Notes: generated by a model not told the origin, from the letters alone. A stretch of 64,000 nucleotides of DNA from Bacillus sp. DNRA2 (GCF_012843265.1 NZ_JABAIT010000001.1:372001-436000), one strand, 5' to 3'; counted from the stretch's first letter, positions 1 to 8,811 are shown. Made by a program: numbers and translations.

Positions 1-1171
1 TGCGTTTATTGTTGAACGTGAGTTTTCCGGAGTTTCAACGGGGGCTGAAGAGAAGAAGATGGGGATTAAGAGCTCTTCAACGCGTACGTTAATTCTTGAG
101 GATGTTTCGGTACCTGTTGAAAACTTGCTTGGTGAAGCAGGGCGGGGCCATGTCATCGCCTTTAATATTTTAAATATTGGACGCTATAAGCTTGGGGTGG
201 GTGTCGTTGGCAGTTCGAAACGGGCTTTTGAAGTTGCCGTAAAATACGCAAATGTTCGCAAGCAATTTAATACACCGATTGCCCAGTTCAATTTGACAAA
301 AGAAAAATTGGCGACAATGGCCTCAAGATTGTATGCAGCCGAAAGCTCTGTCTACCGAACCGTCGGCTTGTACGAGGAGCGGATGGGACAATTGATGGAG
401 GAAGAACAGCAGGATCGCAAGACGGTCGCAGCATCGATAGCTGAGTATGCGATTGAATGCTCGCTAAATAAATTTTTTGCTTCTGAGGTGCTCGATTACA
501 TTGTTGACGAGGGCGTGCAAATCCACGGTGGCTATGGTTTTATGCAGGAATACGAAATTGAGCGAGCATACCGCGATTCGCGAATTAATCGGATATTTGA
601 AGGTACAAATGAGATCAATCGCTTGCTTGTGCCGGGGACGTTTGTGCGCAAGGCATTGAAGGGGGAGTTACCACTATTCCAAAGGGCACAGGCACTTCAA
701 GAGGAACTCATGCTAATGATGCCATTTGAGCCTGGCAGTGAACCGCTTGCACAAGAAAAGTATTTAACAAGTAACGCCAAGAAAATTAGCTTGCTTGCTG
801 TTGGCCTCGCTGCTCAGAAGTTTGGCAAGGGCTTAGAGTCCGAGCAAGAAATCCTAGCAAATATTGCTGATATTATTTCGAGTGCTTATGCAATGGAATC
901 TGTCGTGTTGCGGACAGACAAGGCCCTGACGCAGGGTGGGGTTGCGAAAAATCAGCAAAAGCTCTTGTATACGCAAATTTTCTGCCAGGAAGCTTTTAAT
1001 AAAATCGAGCAGGATGTGAAGGAAACACTGCTGGCGATTGAGGAAGGCGATGCATTGAGGATGCTGCTTTCGGCGCTTCGCAAATTCACCCGCCACACCC
1101 CAATCAACGTCATCGCCAAAAAACGAGAAGCCGCCAACAAGCTGATTGAGGCAGAGAAATATTTTGTGTGA
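1..1171 (+). CDS. fadE: Acyl-CoA dehydrogenase, C-terminal part (5' end outside window)
   Basis: Flavoenzyme that catalyses the first, alpha,beta-dehydrogenating step of fatty-acid beta-oxidation. The reading frame is open from base 2, so the N-terminal part lies upstream; about 389 residues are visible of a protein that is near 590 residues in B. subtilis FadE (YusJ). Visible family marks are the stretch RKQFNTPIAQF, the GGYGFMQEYEIERAYRDSR segment and IFEGTNEINR, whose Glu in EGT is the usual catalytic base. The last ~180 residues form the extra C-terminal helical extension of long FadE-type enzymes. It precedes yusI and gcvH as in B. subtilis, where it ends the fadN-fadA-fadE operon. The end at 1171 is followed by an inverted repeat. 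Confidence 0.93.
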   Translation, partial: AFIVEREFSGVSTGAEEKKMGIKSSSTRTLILEDVSVPVENLLGEAGRGHVIAFNILNIGRYKLGVGVVGSSKRAFEVAVKYANVRKQFNTPIAQFNLTKEKLATMASRLYAAESSVYRTVGLYEERMGQLMEEEQQDRKTVAASIAEYAIECSLNKFFASEVLDYIVDEGVQIHGGYGFMQEYEIERAYRDSRINRIFEGTNEINRLLVPGTFVRKALKGELPLFQRAQALQEELMLMMPFEPGSEPLAQEKYLTSNAKKISLLAVGLAAQKFGKGLESEQEILANIADIISSAYAMESVVLRTDKALTQGGVAKNQQKLLYTQIFCQEAFNKIEQDVKETLLAIEEGDALRMLLSALRKFTRHTPINVIAKKREAANKLIEAEKYFV

Positions 1172-1224
1172 AATACTTGAGCGGAGCGGAATAAGGAACG
1201 TAATGTCCGCGACATAAACCATTA

Positions 1225-1271
1225 AAAGCTGTCCTTAAGGAGTCTTTATAAACGGCTTCTAGGACAGCTTT
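1225..1271 (+). terminator. Hairpin downstream of fadE
   Basis: AAAGCTGTCCT at 1225-1235 is perfectly complementary to AGGACAGCTTT at 1261-1271, giving an 11-bp stem with a 25-nt loop. The following T-rich run is short, so termination may be weak. The rest of the 1172-1437 gap shows nothing else I can name. Confidence 0.5.
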
Positions 1272-1437
1272 AATTTTAGGAAAATAGAAAGGTGTCATTT
1301 CCAAAAAAATTGCGGCAGGATTTTCGCTACCAAAGTCGAATTGTTTTTACAAAGAAAGTAATCCGTAAATGGGTTATTTTCTTTGCGAAGGATTACAATA
1401 TTACATGAATTGGGCAAAATAGCATGGAGGTGAAAAA

Positions 1438-1794
1438 ATGGCTTTGCAATTTTTTTGGTACCCAAAATGCGGGACATGCAGAAAAGCGAAAAAGTGGCTT
1501 GATGACCACAATATCGCCTATGAAGAAATACATATCGTTGAAAACCCTCCCTCTCGAGAGCAATTAGCGGAGCTGTATCAACAAAGCGGCGTAGAGTTTA
1601 AGAAATTTTTCAACACAAGTGGCCAAAAATATCGAGAGCTTGGCCTCAAGGATAAGGTTGGAAGTGCAAGTGAATCAGAGCTGTTAAATTTGCTAGCTTC
1701 TGATGGTATGCTGATTAAACGTCCAATCGTGACAGATGGTACAAAGGTAACGGTTGGCTTTAAAGAAGAGGAATTTTCACAAACCTGGAGTTAA
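1438..1794 (+). CDS. yusI: Spx/ArsC-family thioredoxin-fold protein YusI
   Basis: 118-residue cytosolic protein of the ArsC/Spx family. The redox motif CGTC is at Cys11-Cys14 within the typical YPKCGTCRKAK start, and RPIV appears near the C-terminus where arsenate reductase-like proteins have their anion loop. The length matches the family. The role in Bacillus is not established; a thiol-disulfide or arsenate reductase-like activity or an Spx-like regulatory role is possible. The start at 1438 has GGAGG seven bases upstream. It is followed closely by gcvH, 29 bp later, and the two are probably co-transcribed. Confidence 0.88.
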   Translation: MALQFFWYPKCGTCRKAKKWLDDHNIAYEEIHIVENPPSREQLAELYQQSGVEFKKFFNTSGQKYRELGLKDKVGSASESELLNLLASDGMLIKRPIVTDGTKVTVGFKEEEFSQTWS

Positions 1795-1822
1795 CTACTT
1801 TTGAGAGCGGAGGAAACAGCAG

Positions 1823-2206
1823 ATGAGTATTCCAAAGGATTTGCGTTATTCACAAGATCATGAATGGGTAAAGGTTGAAGGTGACAAAATCAGAGTGGGT
1901 ATCACCGATTTTGCCCAATCCGAGTTAGGAGATATTGTTTTTGTTGAACTTCCTGAGACAGGTGATAAAGTTGAAGCAGGCCAGCCATTTGGTAGTGTTG
2001 AATCAGTGAAAACAGTGTCGGAATTGTATGCGCCTGTTAGCGGAACTGTTGTCGAAATCAATGAGGAATTAAGCGACAGCCCTGAATTTGTTAACGAATC
2101 TCCATACGAAAAAGCATGGATGATTGTGGTTGAACCAGCAAACATTACAGAAGTCGACAGTCTATTGTCGCCTGAACAATACGAAGAAATGACAAAAGAA
2201 GACTAA
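1823..2206 (+). CDS. gcvH: Glycine cleavage system H protein
   Basis: 127-residue lipoyl-carrier protein that shuttles the aminomethyl group between the P, T and L proteins of the glycine cleavage system; in Firmicutes it is also the entry point for lipoyl groups that are later passed to other enzymes. The lipoylated lysine is Lys63 in the context [15 protein letters not shown]. The length is canonical. The P and T genes are not in this window, as in B. subtilis where gcvH stands alone. Lipoyl synthase (lipA, 19576-20505) in the same window would act on the octanoylated form of this protein. GGAGGA lies upstream of the ATG. A clear terminator follows. Confidence 0.97.
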   Translation: MSIPKDLRYSQDHEWVKVEGDKIRVGITDFAQSELGDIVFVELPETGDKVEAGQPFGSVESVKTVSELYAPVSGTVVEINEELSDSPEFVNESPYEKAWMIVVEPANITEVDSLLSPEQYEEMTKED

Positions 2207-2216
2207 ACTAGAGAAG

Positions 2217-2240
2217 CGCCTTGGCAACAGGGCGTTTTTT
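2217..2240 (+). terminator. Rho-independent terminator after gcvH
   Basis: CGCCTTG (2217-2223) pairs with CAGGGCG (2228-2234) across a GCAA tetraloop, followed by six T at 2235-2240. Compact and strong. Confidence 0.9.
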
Positions 2241-2293
2241 CTACTCACGCCCACAACCAATATATTGCAATTTTTGGCTTATTTTTTCCAATG

Positions 2294-2474
2294 GCTGTGT
2301 TAAAGCTTAGTGTTTATTTTTCACAAGTTGATTGGAGCGGAAGGCACGAAGACTCCTGCGGGAGTAGCTTGTATGGGAGACCCCGCAGGCGCGAATGCGC
2401 CGAGGAGGCTCCCAACTAGCCCCGCGGAAAGCGAAGTGCCTGGAGCGGAAATCAACATTCGTGTTTAACACAGC
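2294..2474. repeat. Dispersed palindromic repeat, family A, copy 1 (full length with outer flanks)
   Basis: Core GTTGATTGGAGCGG at 2327 to CGGAAATCAAC ending at 2456, bounded by the inverted ends GTTGATT/AATCAAC. The interior holds several GC-rich hairpins, for example ACTCCTGCGGGAGT and GGCGC-N4-GCGCC. Outside the core a second perfect 11-bp inverted pair, GCTGTGTTAAA (2294-2304) and TTTAACACAGC (2464-2474), brackets the element. Other copies are at 5242, 12616 (deleted form), 22496 and 37882. In B. subtilis, as I recall, a small gene (yusG) occupies this position; no such gene is visible here. Confidence 0.85.
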
Positions 2475-2571
2475 TTTCCAAAAATAATATTATTTGTACT
2501 ATAGAAGGAATACTACACCAACTTATTGAATATTGAATAATCTAAGATAAATACAACTTCAGGTGATGAAT

Positions 2572-2925
2572 GTGAGAGAACTTAGCGATAAAGTGATCAT
2601 TGTTGAAGGAACTTCTGATAAACGGAAAGTAAAAGGAATAATCAAGGAACCAATCGAGATTATTTGTACTAATGGTACGATTGGGAACCATCGCTTGGAG
2701 GAATTGATAGATTCCATCTTTGACAAGGACGTTTATATTCTGGTGGATGCGGACGAAGCCGGCGAGAAATTACGCAAGCAGTTTAAGCGCGAATTTCCAG
2801 AAGCGCTGCATCTCTATATAGATAAATCTTATCGAGAAGTTGCTACTGCACCGGAGCACCATTTGGCCACGATTTTGCTCCAGGCCAATATTGATGTATT
2901 TACCGAATTTCTAGAAAGAAGTTGA
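2572..2925 (+). CDS. yusF: Toprim-domain protein YusF
   Basis: Small protein built almost only of a Toprim fold, the metal-binding domain of primases, topoisomerases and RNase M5. Visible marks are the N-terminal VIIVEGTSDKRKV with the conserved Glu, the central TNGTI, and the acidic DADEAGEKLRK signature (DxD-type). The frame is open from GTG 2563 and also has an ATG at 2566, but AGGTGAT at 2561-2567 is best placed for GTG 2572, which I choose; the longer form adds three residues. The function is unproven: nucleic-acid cleavage or binding is the expectation from the fold. It heads a small group with yusE, 10 bp downstream, and yusD. Confidence 0.85.
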   Translation: MRELSDKVIIVEGTSDKRKVKGIIKEPIEIICTNGTIGNHRLEELIDSIFDKDVYILVDADEAGEKLRKQFKREFPEALHLYIDKSYREVATAPEHHLATILLQANIDVFTEFLERS

Positions 2926-2935
2926 GTTTCAAGCA

Positions 2936-3244
2936 ATGAATACGGAAAACATCGAAGAAATTGAATTAACACAATATAGTGGACTAGTTTATGCTTATAC
3001 ACCAATGTGCGGGACGTGTGCTGTTGCTTCAAAAATGCTATCAGTCATCGAGGAACTTATACCAAATTTGGTAGTAGTTAAGATGAACGTGAATTATCAT
3101 CGCACCCTGGCAGAATCATTAATGATCGAAAGTGTTCCGTGCCTGCTTATATATAAGGATGGCACACTGGAACACAAACTATATGCATTTCAATCAGTAC
3201 CATTTTTATATGAAAAAATAAATCAGGTGTTACATTCTGGATAA
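2936..3244 (+). CDS. yusE: Thioredoxin-like protein YusE
   Basis: 102-residue thioredoxin-fold protein. The active-site motif is CGTC at Cys25-Cys28 in TPMCGTCAVA, and a conserved cis-Pro loop is seen as SVPCLLIYKDG. It lacks the WCGPC of true thioredoxin, so the redox partner is probably different. No signal peptide is present, so it is cytosolic. It follows yusF by 10 bp and precedes yusD by 22 bp, which suggests a three-gene transcription unit as in B. subtilis. Its upstream Shine-Dalgarno is weak (AGAAGTTGAG), which may mean coupling to yusF translation. Confidence 0.88.
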   Translation: MNTENIEEIELTQYSGLVYAYTPMCGTCAVASKMLSVIEELIPNLVVVKMNVNYHRTLAESLMIESVPCLLIYKDGTLEHKLYAFQSVPFLYEKINQVLHSG

Positions 3245-3266
3245 AGTTTAAGGTGAGGTGTGATTC

Positions 3267-3620
3267 TTGGAGAGCATATTTGGACCGTTTATCGAAAGCT
3301 TTAACGCAAAGTGTCATCTTCACAATTTAGTCCGTCACAAGCCGCTTTTTGTTTGTCTCGATACCGAACAAGGTGTTTATTATCTCTCTATCGAAAGTGA
3401 AATGGCCTACGTGCCTCTCTATGATGCAACGACAAATGAAGGGGCTGCCTTGATTACCATTTCGACGTCCTACCAAACTGCACAGGAATTACTAGGCGGC
3501 ATGATAAAATTGCGTGATGCACAAGCGCGTCAAAAGCTGACGATTACTGGCACGCTTAGGTCTATCCTTCTCCTGGAAACAATATTGTACTTGGCTAGAA
3601 CAGATGTGCAATGCGCCTAA
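3267..3620 (+). CDS. yusD: Conserved hypothetical protein YusD
   Basis: 117-residue protein similar in size and position to B. subtilis YusD. I can assign no catalytic motif. The middle has alternating strand-like stretches and the C-terminal half is helical, which would fit a small sterol-carrier-like or ligand-binding fold, but this is only an impression. Translation starts at TTG 3267, supported by AGGTGAGGTG at 3251-3260; no ATG is nearby. No signal peptide or membrane segment. It is the last gene before the SAM riboswitch region, and no strong terminator is visible after it. Confidence 0.75.
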   Translation: MESIFGPFIESFNAKCHLHNLVRHKPLFVCLDTEQGVYYLSIESEMAYVPLYDATTNEGAALITISTSYQTAQELLGGMIKLRDAQARQKLTITGTLRSILLLETILYLARTDVQCA

Positions 3621-3652
3621 CCTTAAACTGTCAGATAAATTAAAAAGTTCTA

Positions 3653-3680
3653 TTGACGATTTTTATTTTCCTATGATACT
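3653..3680 (+). promoter_or_regulatory. SigmaA-type promoter of the metY leader
   Basis: TTGACG (3653-3658), a 16-bp spacer and GATACT (3675-3680) lie about 30 bp upstream of the S-box aptamer, the expected spacing for a riboswitch leader. Confidence 0.6.
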
Positions 3681-3709
3681 ATTACTTTTAATTGAAAGTG
3701 AATAGTAGT

Positions 3710-3861
3710 TTCTTATCGAGAGTGGCAGAGGGACTGGCCCTATGACGCCCAGCAACCGGTTTTAACTTACACGGTGCTAATTCCAGCAGAGCATTAAGCT
3801 CTGATAGATAAGAAGAGAGACTTTAGTTTATTAGCCCTCTTCTTTACGAAGAGGGTTTTTT
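3710..3861 (+). ncRNA. SAM (S-box) riboswitch with terminator, upstream of metY
   Basis: The aptamer P1 stem pairs TTCTTATC (3710-3717) with GATAAGAA (3807-3814). Inside it are the classic S-box elements GAGAGTGGCAGAGGGA, the ACGCCCAGCAACC segment and GGTGCTAATTCCAGC. The expression platform is a strong terminator: CCCTCTTC (3835-3842) with GAAGAGGG (3848-3855) and a T run at 3856-3861. When SAM is bound, transcription should stop before metY; low SAM should allow readthrough. Confidence 0.96.
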
Positions 3862-3887
3862 GATTTTTTTTAAAAGGGGAGAAGAAA

Positions 3888-5192
3888 ATGTCTGAAAAGA
3901 AAAAGAATTATCGGTTTGAAACACTCAGTGTCCATGGTGGATTGGCTCCAGACCCGGTGACAGGAGCTCGTGCTGTACCGATTTATATGAGCAATGCCTA
4001 TCAGTTTAATAATACCGAGCATGCCGCAAATTTATTTGCGCTAGCTGAGTCTGGTTATATTTATACGCGTATACATAACCCAACTGTAACCGTTTTTGAA
4101 GAGCGTGTTAGCCTACTAGAAGGTGGAATTGGTGCATTAGCCGTTGCCAGTGGAATGTCAGCGATTACCTTAGCGATTTTAAATATTGCTGGAGCTGGAG
4201 ATGAAATTGTCGCGGCATCATCACTATATGGCGGTACTTACAATTTATTCGCTAATACTCTTCCTCGCTACGGAATTAACGTAAAATTTGTTAATGTGGA
4301 AGATCCGGAAAACTTCCGAGCGGCAATCACTGATAAAACTAAAGCTGTTTTCGCAGAAACAATTGGAAATCCAAGTTTACGTGTTCTTGATATCGAAAAG
4401 GTGGCGACAATTGCCCATGAAGCAGGGGTACCTCTAATCGTCGATAATACATTTGCCACTCCATATTTATTAAAGCCGATTGAGTACGGCGCAGATATCG
4501 TGATCCATTCTGCAACAAAATGGATTGGCGGTAATGGAACGACACTTGGCGGTATCATTGTCGATGGTGGAAAATTTGATTGGACAAATGGCAAGTTCCC
4601 GCAATTTACAACACCAGATCCAAGCTACAATGGACTTGTTTACAGCGATGCAGTTGGTCCAGCAGCGTTTATTATTAAAGCACGAGTTCAGTTATTAAGA
4701 GACATGGGTCCAGCGATCAGTCCACAAAATGCGTTCCAATTAGCATTAGGACTTGAGACTTTACCTGTGCGGATGAAAGAGCACATCGCCAATACAAAAG
4801 CAATTATTGAGTATTTAGATGCGCACCCAGCTGTATCATGGATTCTTTATCCAGGAAAAGATGGACACCCTGATAAGGAGCTTGCTGATAAATACTTGCC
4901 AAAAGGTGCAGGTTCTGTTGTTGTATTTGGAATTGAGGGTGGTCGTGAAGCTGGTTCGAAATTTATTAATGAGCTTGATTTATGGACACATGTTGCGAAC
5001 GTTGGTGATGCGAAGAGCCTTGTTATCCATCCAGCTAGCACAACACACCAACAGCTTGATGCAGAAGGCTTGGCAGCAGCAGGTGTACCAGAAGACTTAA
5101 TCCGCCTTTCCATCGGTATCGAAAATGTTGAAGACCTAATCGAAGACCTTGAACAAGCAATCGAAAAGGCAACAGGATTAACTTCAAGATAA
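3888..5192 (+). CDS. metY: O-acetylhomoserine sulfhydrylase (aminocarboxypropyltransferase)
   Basis: 434-residue PLP enzyme of the Cys/Met metabolism family that forms homocysteine from O-acetylhomoserine and sulfide, a direct sulfhydrylation route to methionine. The PLP-binding lysine is Lys211 in [16 protein letters not shown]. The long form (about 430 residues, not 380) and the start [10 protein letters not shown] point to MetY and not to MetB/MetC. AAGGGGAGAAG precedes the ATG. The gene sits alone behind its own S-box riboswitch and is inserted, relative to B. subtilis, between yusD and metN. It could accept O-succinyl- or O-acetylhomoserine; the sequence does not settle this. Confidence 0.95.
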   Translation: MSEKKKNYRFETLSVHGGLAPDPVTGARAVPIYMSNAYQFNNTEHAANLFALAESGYIYTRIHNPTVTVFEERVSLLEGGIGALAVASGMSAITLAILNIAGAGDEIVAASSLYGGTYNLFANTLPRYGINVKFVNVEDPENFRAAITDKTKAVFAETIGNPSLRVLDIEKVATIAHEAGVPLIVDNTFATPYLLKPIEYGADIVIHSATKWIGGNGTTLGGIIVDGGKFDWTNGKFPQFTTPDPSYNGLVYSDAVGPAAFIIKARVQLLRDMGPAISPQNAFQLALGLETLPVRMKEHIANTKAIIEYLDAHPAVSWILYPGKDGHPDKELADKYLPKGAGSVVVFGIEGGREAGSKFINELDLWTHVANVGDAKSLVIHPASTTHQQLDAEGLAAAGVPEDLIRLSIGIENVEDLIEDLEQAIEKATGLTSR

Positions 5193-5241
5193 ATAAATTT
5201 ATTGCTAGTTGTAGTAAAAAAGAAATGTTGATTATTGTAGA

Positions 5242-5371
5242 GTTGATTGGAGCGAGGGCGCGAAGACTCCTGCGGGAGTACGGGGCAGGGGAGACCCCAC
5301 AGGCGCTATAGCGCCGAGGAGGCTCCCCGCTACCGCCCGCGGAAAGCGAAGCGCCCGGAGCGGAAATCAAC
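5242..5371. repeat. Dispersed palindromic repeat, family A, copy 2
   Basis: Core bounded by GTTGATT (5242-5248) and AATCAAC (5365-5371), with the same internal ACTCCTGCGGGAGT and GGCGC-N4-GCGCC hairpins as the other copies. The outer GCTGTGTTAAA flanks are not recognisable. It lies between metY and the metN leader and may also act as a transcription end for metY, for which I see no other terminator. Confidence 0.85.
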
Positions 5372-5436
5372 AGCTAAGTTTATATTGTTGTTTGCGAAAA
5401 AATAAAACTAAAAATATATTAATATAAAATTTTGAG

Positions 5437-5466
5437 TTGACAGATATTTTCGCTTCGTGATAGAAT
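5437..5466 (+). promoter_or_regulatory. SigmaA-type promoter of the metNPQ leader
   Basis: TTGACA (5437-5442), an 18-bp spacer and TAGAAT (5461-5466), about 50 bp upstream of the S-box aptamer. Confidence 0.7.
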
Positions 5467-5516
5467 CACTCTCATAGCCAAGAAAACTTATTAAGTTTCT
5501 GAGAATTTAATAGATG

Positions 5517-5690
5517 CTCTTATCAAGAGAGGTGGAGGGATGTGCCCTATGAAGCCCGGCAACCGTCATTTGCAGCTGCAACTGAAAAGGTGCCAATTCA
5601 CACAAAGCAATTTGCTTTGAAAGATGAGAGAAAGGAAATAGGACCCTACTATACCTTTCTGCTCATTTTGCAGAAAGGTATTTTTATTTT
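5517..5690 (+). ncRNA. SAM (S-box) riboswitch with terminator, upstream of metNPQ
   Basis: P1 pairs CTCTTATC (5517-5524) with GATGAGAG (5623-5630). Conserved internal elements are AAGAGAGGTGGAGGGA, GAAGCCCGGCAACC and AGGTGCCAATTC. The terminator pairs ATACCTTTCTG (5651-5661) with CAGAAAGGTAT (5671-5681), followed by a T-rich run. This second S-box lies only about 1.8 kb after the one for metY, so enzyme and importer respond to SAM through separate leaders. Confidence 0.96.
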
Positions 5691-5783
5691 AAAATAACGA
5701 TTGATAAAATTGGCTAATTTTATCGGTATAGCATTTCTTAATTCTAAAAAGCAAATGCTATGAAGAAGAAATGAGGTGATCCC

Positions 5784-6809
5784 ATGATTTCGATTAAAGG
5801 TGTAAAAAAGATCTATCCTTCGAAAAACGGTCGTGTTACTGCTGTTGACGACGTGGATTTAAACGTAAAAGAAGGAGAAATTTTTGGTGTCATTGGTTAT
5901 AGCGGAGCTGGGAAAAGTACATTAATAAGAATGCTGAACGGACTCGAAATTCCTTCAGAGGGCACCATTAATGTTGCCGGAAATGAAGTTTCGAAAATCA
6001 AGGGTGGTGGGCTTCGCAAGGCGCGTCAACAAATCAGCATGATTTTCCAGCATTTTAACTTGTTATGGTCGCGAACAGTTCGAGAAAATATCGCTTTTCC
6101 GCTTGAAATTGCCGGAGTCAACAAATCAGAACGGCTTAAGCGAGTTAACGAGTTAATCAAGCTGGTTGGACTTGAGGGAAGAGAAGATAGCTATCCTTCA
6201 CAGCTAAGTGGTGGACAAAAGCAGCGGGTTGGGATTGCTAGAGCACTTGCCAATAATCCAAAGGTTTTGCTTTGTGATGAAGCAACTTCCGCATTGGATC
6301 CGCAGACCACAGATTCAATTTTGGAGCTATTGGTCGACATTAACAAACGGCTGGGTTTAACAATCGTCCTCATCACTCATGAAATGCATGTCATTAGGAA
6401 AATTTGTCATCGCGTTGCGGTGATGGAAAACGGAAGAATTGTTGAGCTTGGTGAAGTTCTTGAAGTATTTAAGAATCCGGTGCAGCCGATTACAAAGCGG
6501 TTTGTGCAGCAAGTAACCGAACCGGAGGAAACAAAGGAAACCATCGAGCATTTGTTGACCCGTTACCCACATGGCAAGGTCGTGCAGCTTTCATTTGTTG
6601 GAGAAGCAGCGGAACAGCCAGTGATTGCCACCTTAATTAGGCAGTATAATGTGACGGTTACAATTTTGCAGGGGAAAATTTCTCAAACACAAACAGGTTC
6701 CTATGGAACATTATTTTTACATCTTGATGGAGACAAACAGGAAATTGAAAAAGCTACTGATTTCCTACACTCACAGCAGATTGGTGTGGAGGTGATCAAT
6801 AATGGCTGA
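5784..6809 (+). CDS. metN: Methionine ABC importer, ATP-binding protein
   Basis: 341-residue ATPase of the MetNPQ (MUT-family) methionine importer, at the cytosolic face of the membrane. Walker A is GYSGAGKST at 38-46, the ABC signature LSGGQ at 141-145 and Walker B VLLCDE at 161-166. The C-terminal ~75 residues form the NIL domain, which in this family binds methionine and inhibits transport when the substrate is abundant. AGGTGAT precedes the ATG. The stop overlaps metP by 8 bp, so the two are translationally coupled. Expression is controlled by the S-box leader directly upstream. Confidence 0.97.
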   Translation: MISIKGVKKIYPSKNGRVTAVDDVDLNVKEGEIFGVIGYSGAGKSTLIRMLNGLEIPSEGTINVAGNEVSKIKGGGLRKARQQISMIFQHFNLLWSRTVRENIAFPLEIAGVNKSERLKRVNELIKLVGLEGREDSYPSQLSGGQKQRVGIARALANNPKVLLCDEATSALDPQTTDSILELLVDINKRLGLTIVLITHEMHVIRKICHRVAVMENGRIVELGEVLEVFKNPVQPITKRFVQQVTEPEETKETIEHLLTRYPHGKVVQLSFVGEAAEQPVIATLIRQYNVTVTILQGKISQTQTGSYGTLFLHLDGDKQEIEKATDFLHSQQIGVEVINNG

Positions 6810-7473
6810 ACAAGGATTATTTGAGACGATTAATTGGGATCAATTGCTAATTGCCACACGTGAAACTATTTATATGACCTCGATTTCGGTCTTGGCAACA
6901 TTTATTTTAGGACTCTTACTAGGATTATTATTATTTTTAACAGACAAAGGAAATATTTGGGAAAATAAACCGATTAATGTCATCATTGCTGCTTTCGTCA
7001 ATGTGTTTCGGTCGATTCCTTTCATTATATTAATCGTGCTGCTTATTCCCTTTACTAAGTTACTCGTTGGAACAATGCTCGGTGCTGAAGCGGCGCTTCC
7101 GGCTTTAATCATCGGGGCTGCGCCATTCTATGCGCGAATGGTTGAGATTGCTCTTCGTGAAATTGATAAGGGAGTGATTGAGGCAGCACAGTCAATGGGT
7201 GCTACTCATAGCCAAATTATTTTTAAAGTCCTGATTCCTGAATCATTACCCGCACTTATTTCGGGGATTACTGTAACGGCAATTTCATTAGTCAGCTTTA
7301 CGGCAATGGCTGGTGTAATTGGAGCAGGAGGGCTTGGGTACTATGCTTACTTAGAAGGGTTCCAGCGCAACCGAACAGAAGTCACTTTTGTTGCTACGGT
7401 AGCCATCTTGATTTTAGTATTTATCATCCAATTCATTGGAGATTATTGTACAAAGAAAACTGACAAACGCTAA
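6802..7473 (+). CDS. metP: Methionine ABC importer, permease
   Basis: 223-residue inner-membrane permease with about five hydrophobic segments, the first at roughly residues 20-48. The EAA-like loop that contacts the ATPase is visible as EIDKGVIEAAQSMGATHSQ. Two copies would pair with two MetN subunits. The gene overlaps metN by 8 bp and is followed by metQ after 15 bp. In other bacteria the same subunit is called MetI. Confidence 0.96.
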   Translation: MAEQGLFETINWDQLLIATRETIYMTSISVLATFILGLLLGLLLFLTDKGNIWENKPINVIIAAFVNVFRSIPFIILIVLLIPFTKLLVGTMLGAEAALPALIIGAAPFYARMVEIALREIDKGVIEAAQSMGATHSQIIFKVLIPESLPALISGITVTAISLVSFTAMAGVIGAGGLGYYAYLEGFQRNRTEVTFVATVAILILVFIIQFIGDYCTKKTDKR

Positions 7474-7488
7474 CAGGAGGAGAAAGAA

Positions 7489-8325
7489 ATGAAAAAATTA
7501 TTAAGCTTTATCACTATTGCGATTTTAGCATTAGCCCTTACAGCTTGCGGCGGTGCAGACGAAAAGTCAACAGAAAAGGAAACAAAGGATGGCGATAAAA
7601 CGATCGTTGTGGGTGCATCAGCTGTTCCTCACGCTGAGGTTCTTGAAGCAGCTAAGCCATTGTTAAAGGAAAAAGGAATTAACCTTGAAATTCAAGTATT
7701 CCAAGACTATATTTTGCCAAACGTTGCTTTACACGATAAAGAATTAGATGCAAACTACTTCCAAACACCAGGTTACTTAGACCTTCAATTAGAAGATAAT
7801 CCTGATTTCGATTTTGTCAGCATTGGTGAAATTCACCAAGAGCCAATCGGTATCTATTCTAAAAAGTACAAAAGCTTAAAAGAACTTCCAACAGGCGCGA
7901 AAATTATTATGAGTAATTCATTAAGTGACCATGGCCGTATTTTACCGATTTTTGAAAAAGCAGGCTTAATTAAGCTTAAAGAAGGCGTAGGTGCGAATGC
8001 CCGCGTCGAAGATATTATCGAAAATCCAAAGAAACTTGATTTCTCAACATTAATTGAAGCGAAGCTATTAGCTTCTTCATTTGAAGCTGGTGAAGGCGAT
8101 GCAGTTGTCATCAACTTAAACTATGCACTTGAAGGCGATATCGATATTAAAAACACGTTGATTGGCCAAGAGGACAAAGATGTAGTTCCAGCTAACCTTG
8201 TTGTTGTTAATTCAGCTGATAAAAATAATAAAGAGTTAAAAACATTGGTTGAAGTGTTAAAGTCTGAAGAAATTCAAAAATTCATTCAAGACAAATATGA
8301 AGGTGCAGTATTATCAGTTAAATAA
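7489..8325 (+). CDS. metQ: Methionine-binding lipoprotein
   Basis: 278-residue substrate-binding protein anchored to the outer face of the membrane. The N-terminus is a lipoprotein signal peptide with lipobox LTAC, so Cys20 should be the lipidated residue. The mature part is of the NlpA/MetQ type (VGASAVPHAEVL, DANYFQTPGYL, and ALEGDID near the C-terminal lobe). AGGAGG precedes the ATG. It is the last gene of the S-box-controlled metNPQ operon and is followed by a terminator. Confidence 0.97.
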   Translation: MKKLLSFITIAILALALTACGGADEKSTEKETKDGDKTIVVGASAVPHAEVLEAAKPLLKEKGINLEIQVFQDYILPNVALHDKELDANYFQTPGYLDLQLEDNPDFDFVSIGEIHQEPIGIYSKKYKSLKELPTGAKIIMSNSLSDHGRILPIFEKAGLIKLKEGVGANARVEDIIENPKKLDFSTLIEAKLLASSFEAGEGDAVVINLNYALEGDIDIKNTLIGQEDKDVVPANLVVVNSADKNNKELKTLVEVLKSEEIQKFIQDKYEGAVLSVK

Positions 8326-8372
8326 TTTAAGTGAATAAGGAATAACCCCAATTACTTCCTTTATTTATAAAC

Positions 8373-8408
8373 ATGCAGGCATCGTGACGGTGCCTGTATT
8401 GTTTTGTT
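8373..8408 (+). terminator. Terminator after metQ
   Basis: ATGCAGGCA (8373-8381) pairs with TGCCTGTAT (8391-8399), one G-T pair included, followed by a T-rich run. Confidence 0.8.
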
Positions 8409-8811
8409 TGAAAAGAATAGTATAATTAGAAATGGAAATTTAAGTGGTCTAGGCAACATAAAATTATCTAAACTTGATTTAAAACAAGGAAACTTAGCCG
8501 AAGTTTTTTATAATTATAGTGGAACGCCCAGCTTGACTAGATTCAATAGGGTCAGCTTTTTTCTTGTTATAAATTTAAGAAAAGTTTTCCTGAGAATAAA
8601 GACTAAATACATGAAAAGAGGTAATAAGGAAAAAATATTCAATATTATCGGAATGTATATTTGCTTTGTTCTTTATAAAGGAAGGGTTTATTAATCTTTA
8701 AATGTTGCTAACAGATTTCATTTGTTATAAGATTGTAATGAGAATAAATTGAGAATGAATAATATCCAGCTACTTTTGCTGAAGGATATACAGTTATGGA
8801 GGTATTTATTA
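8409..8811 (+). other. Intergenic stretch before sufC; possible promoter only
   Basis: This 400-bp AT-rich stretch holds no gene that I can support. One open frame begins at TTG 8404 inside the metQ terminator without a ribosome binding site and is probably chance. A possible sufC promoter is TTGTTA (8722-8727), 17 bp, TAAATT (8745-8750), but the -10 is poor. No clear operator was found. Confidence 0.35.

Noticed and set aside
1823-2206. Search for gcvT/gcvP next to gcvH
   Set aside because: None present; standalone gcvH is normal in Bacillus, so this is not unusual.
8404-8694. 96-codon open frame after metQ
   Set aside because: Starts at TTG inside the metQ terminator without a ribosome site; composition is like the AT-rich intergenic DNA and resembles no family I know.
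8741-8760. Fur-box-like TGAGAAT repeats before sufC
   Set aside because: TGAGAATAAATTGAGAATGA lacks the inverted TGATAAT-ATTATCA arrangement; it is a direct repeat and too weak to call.
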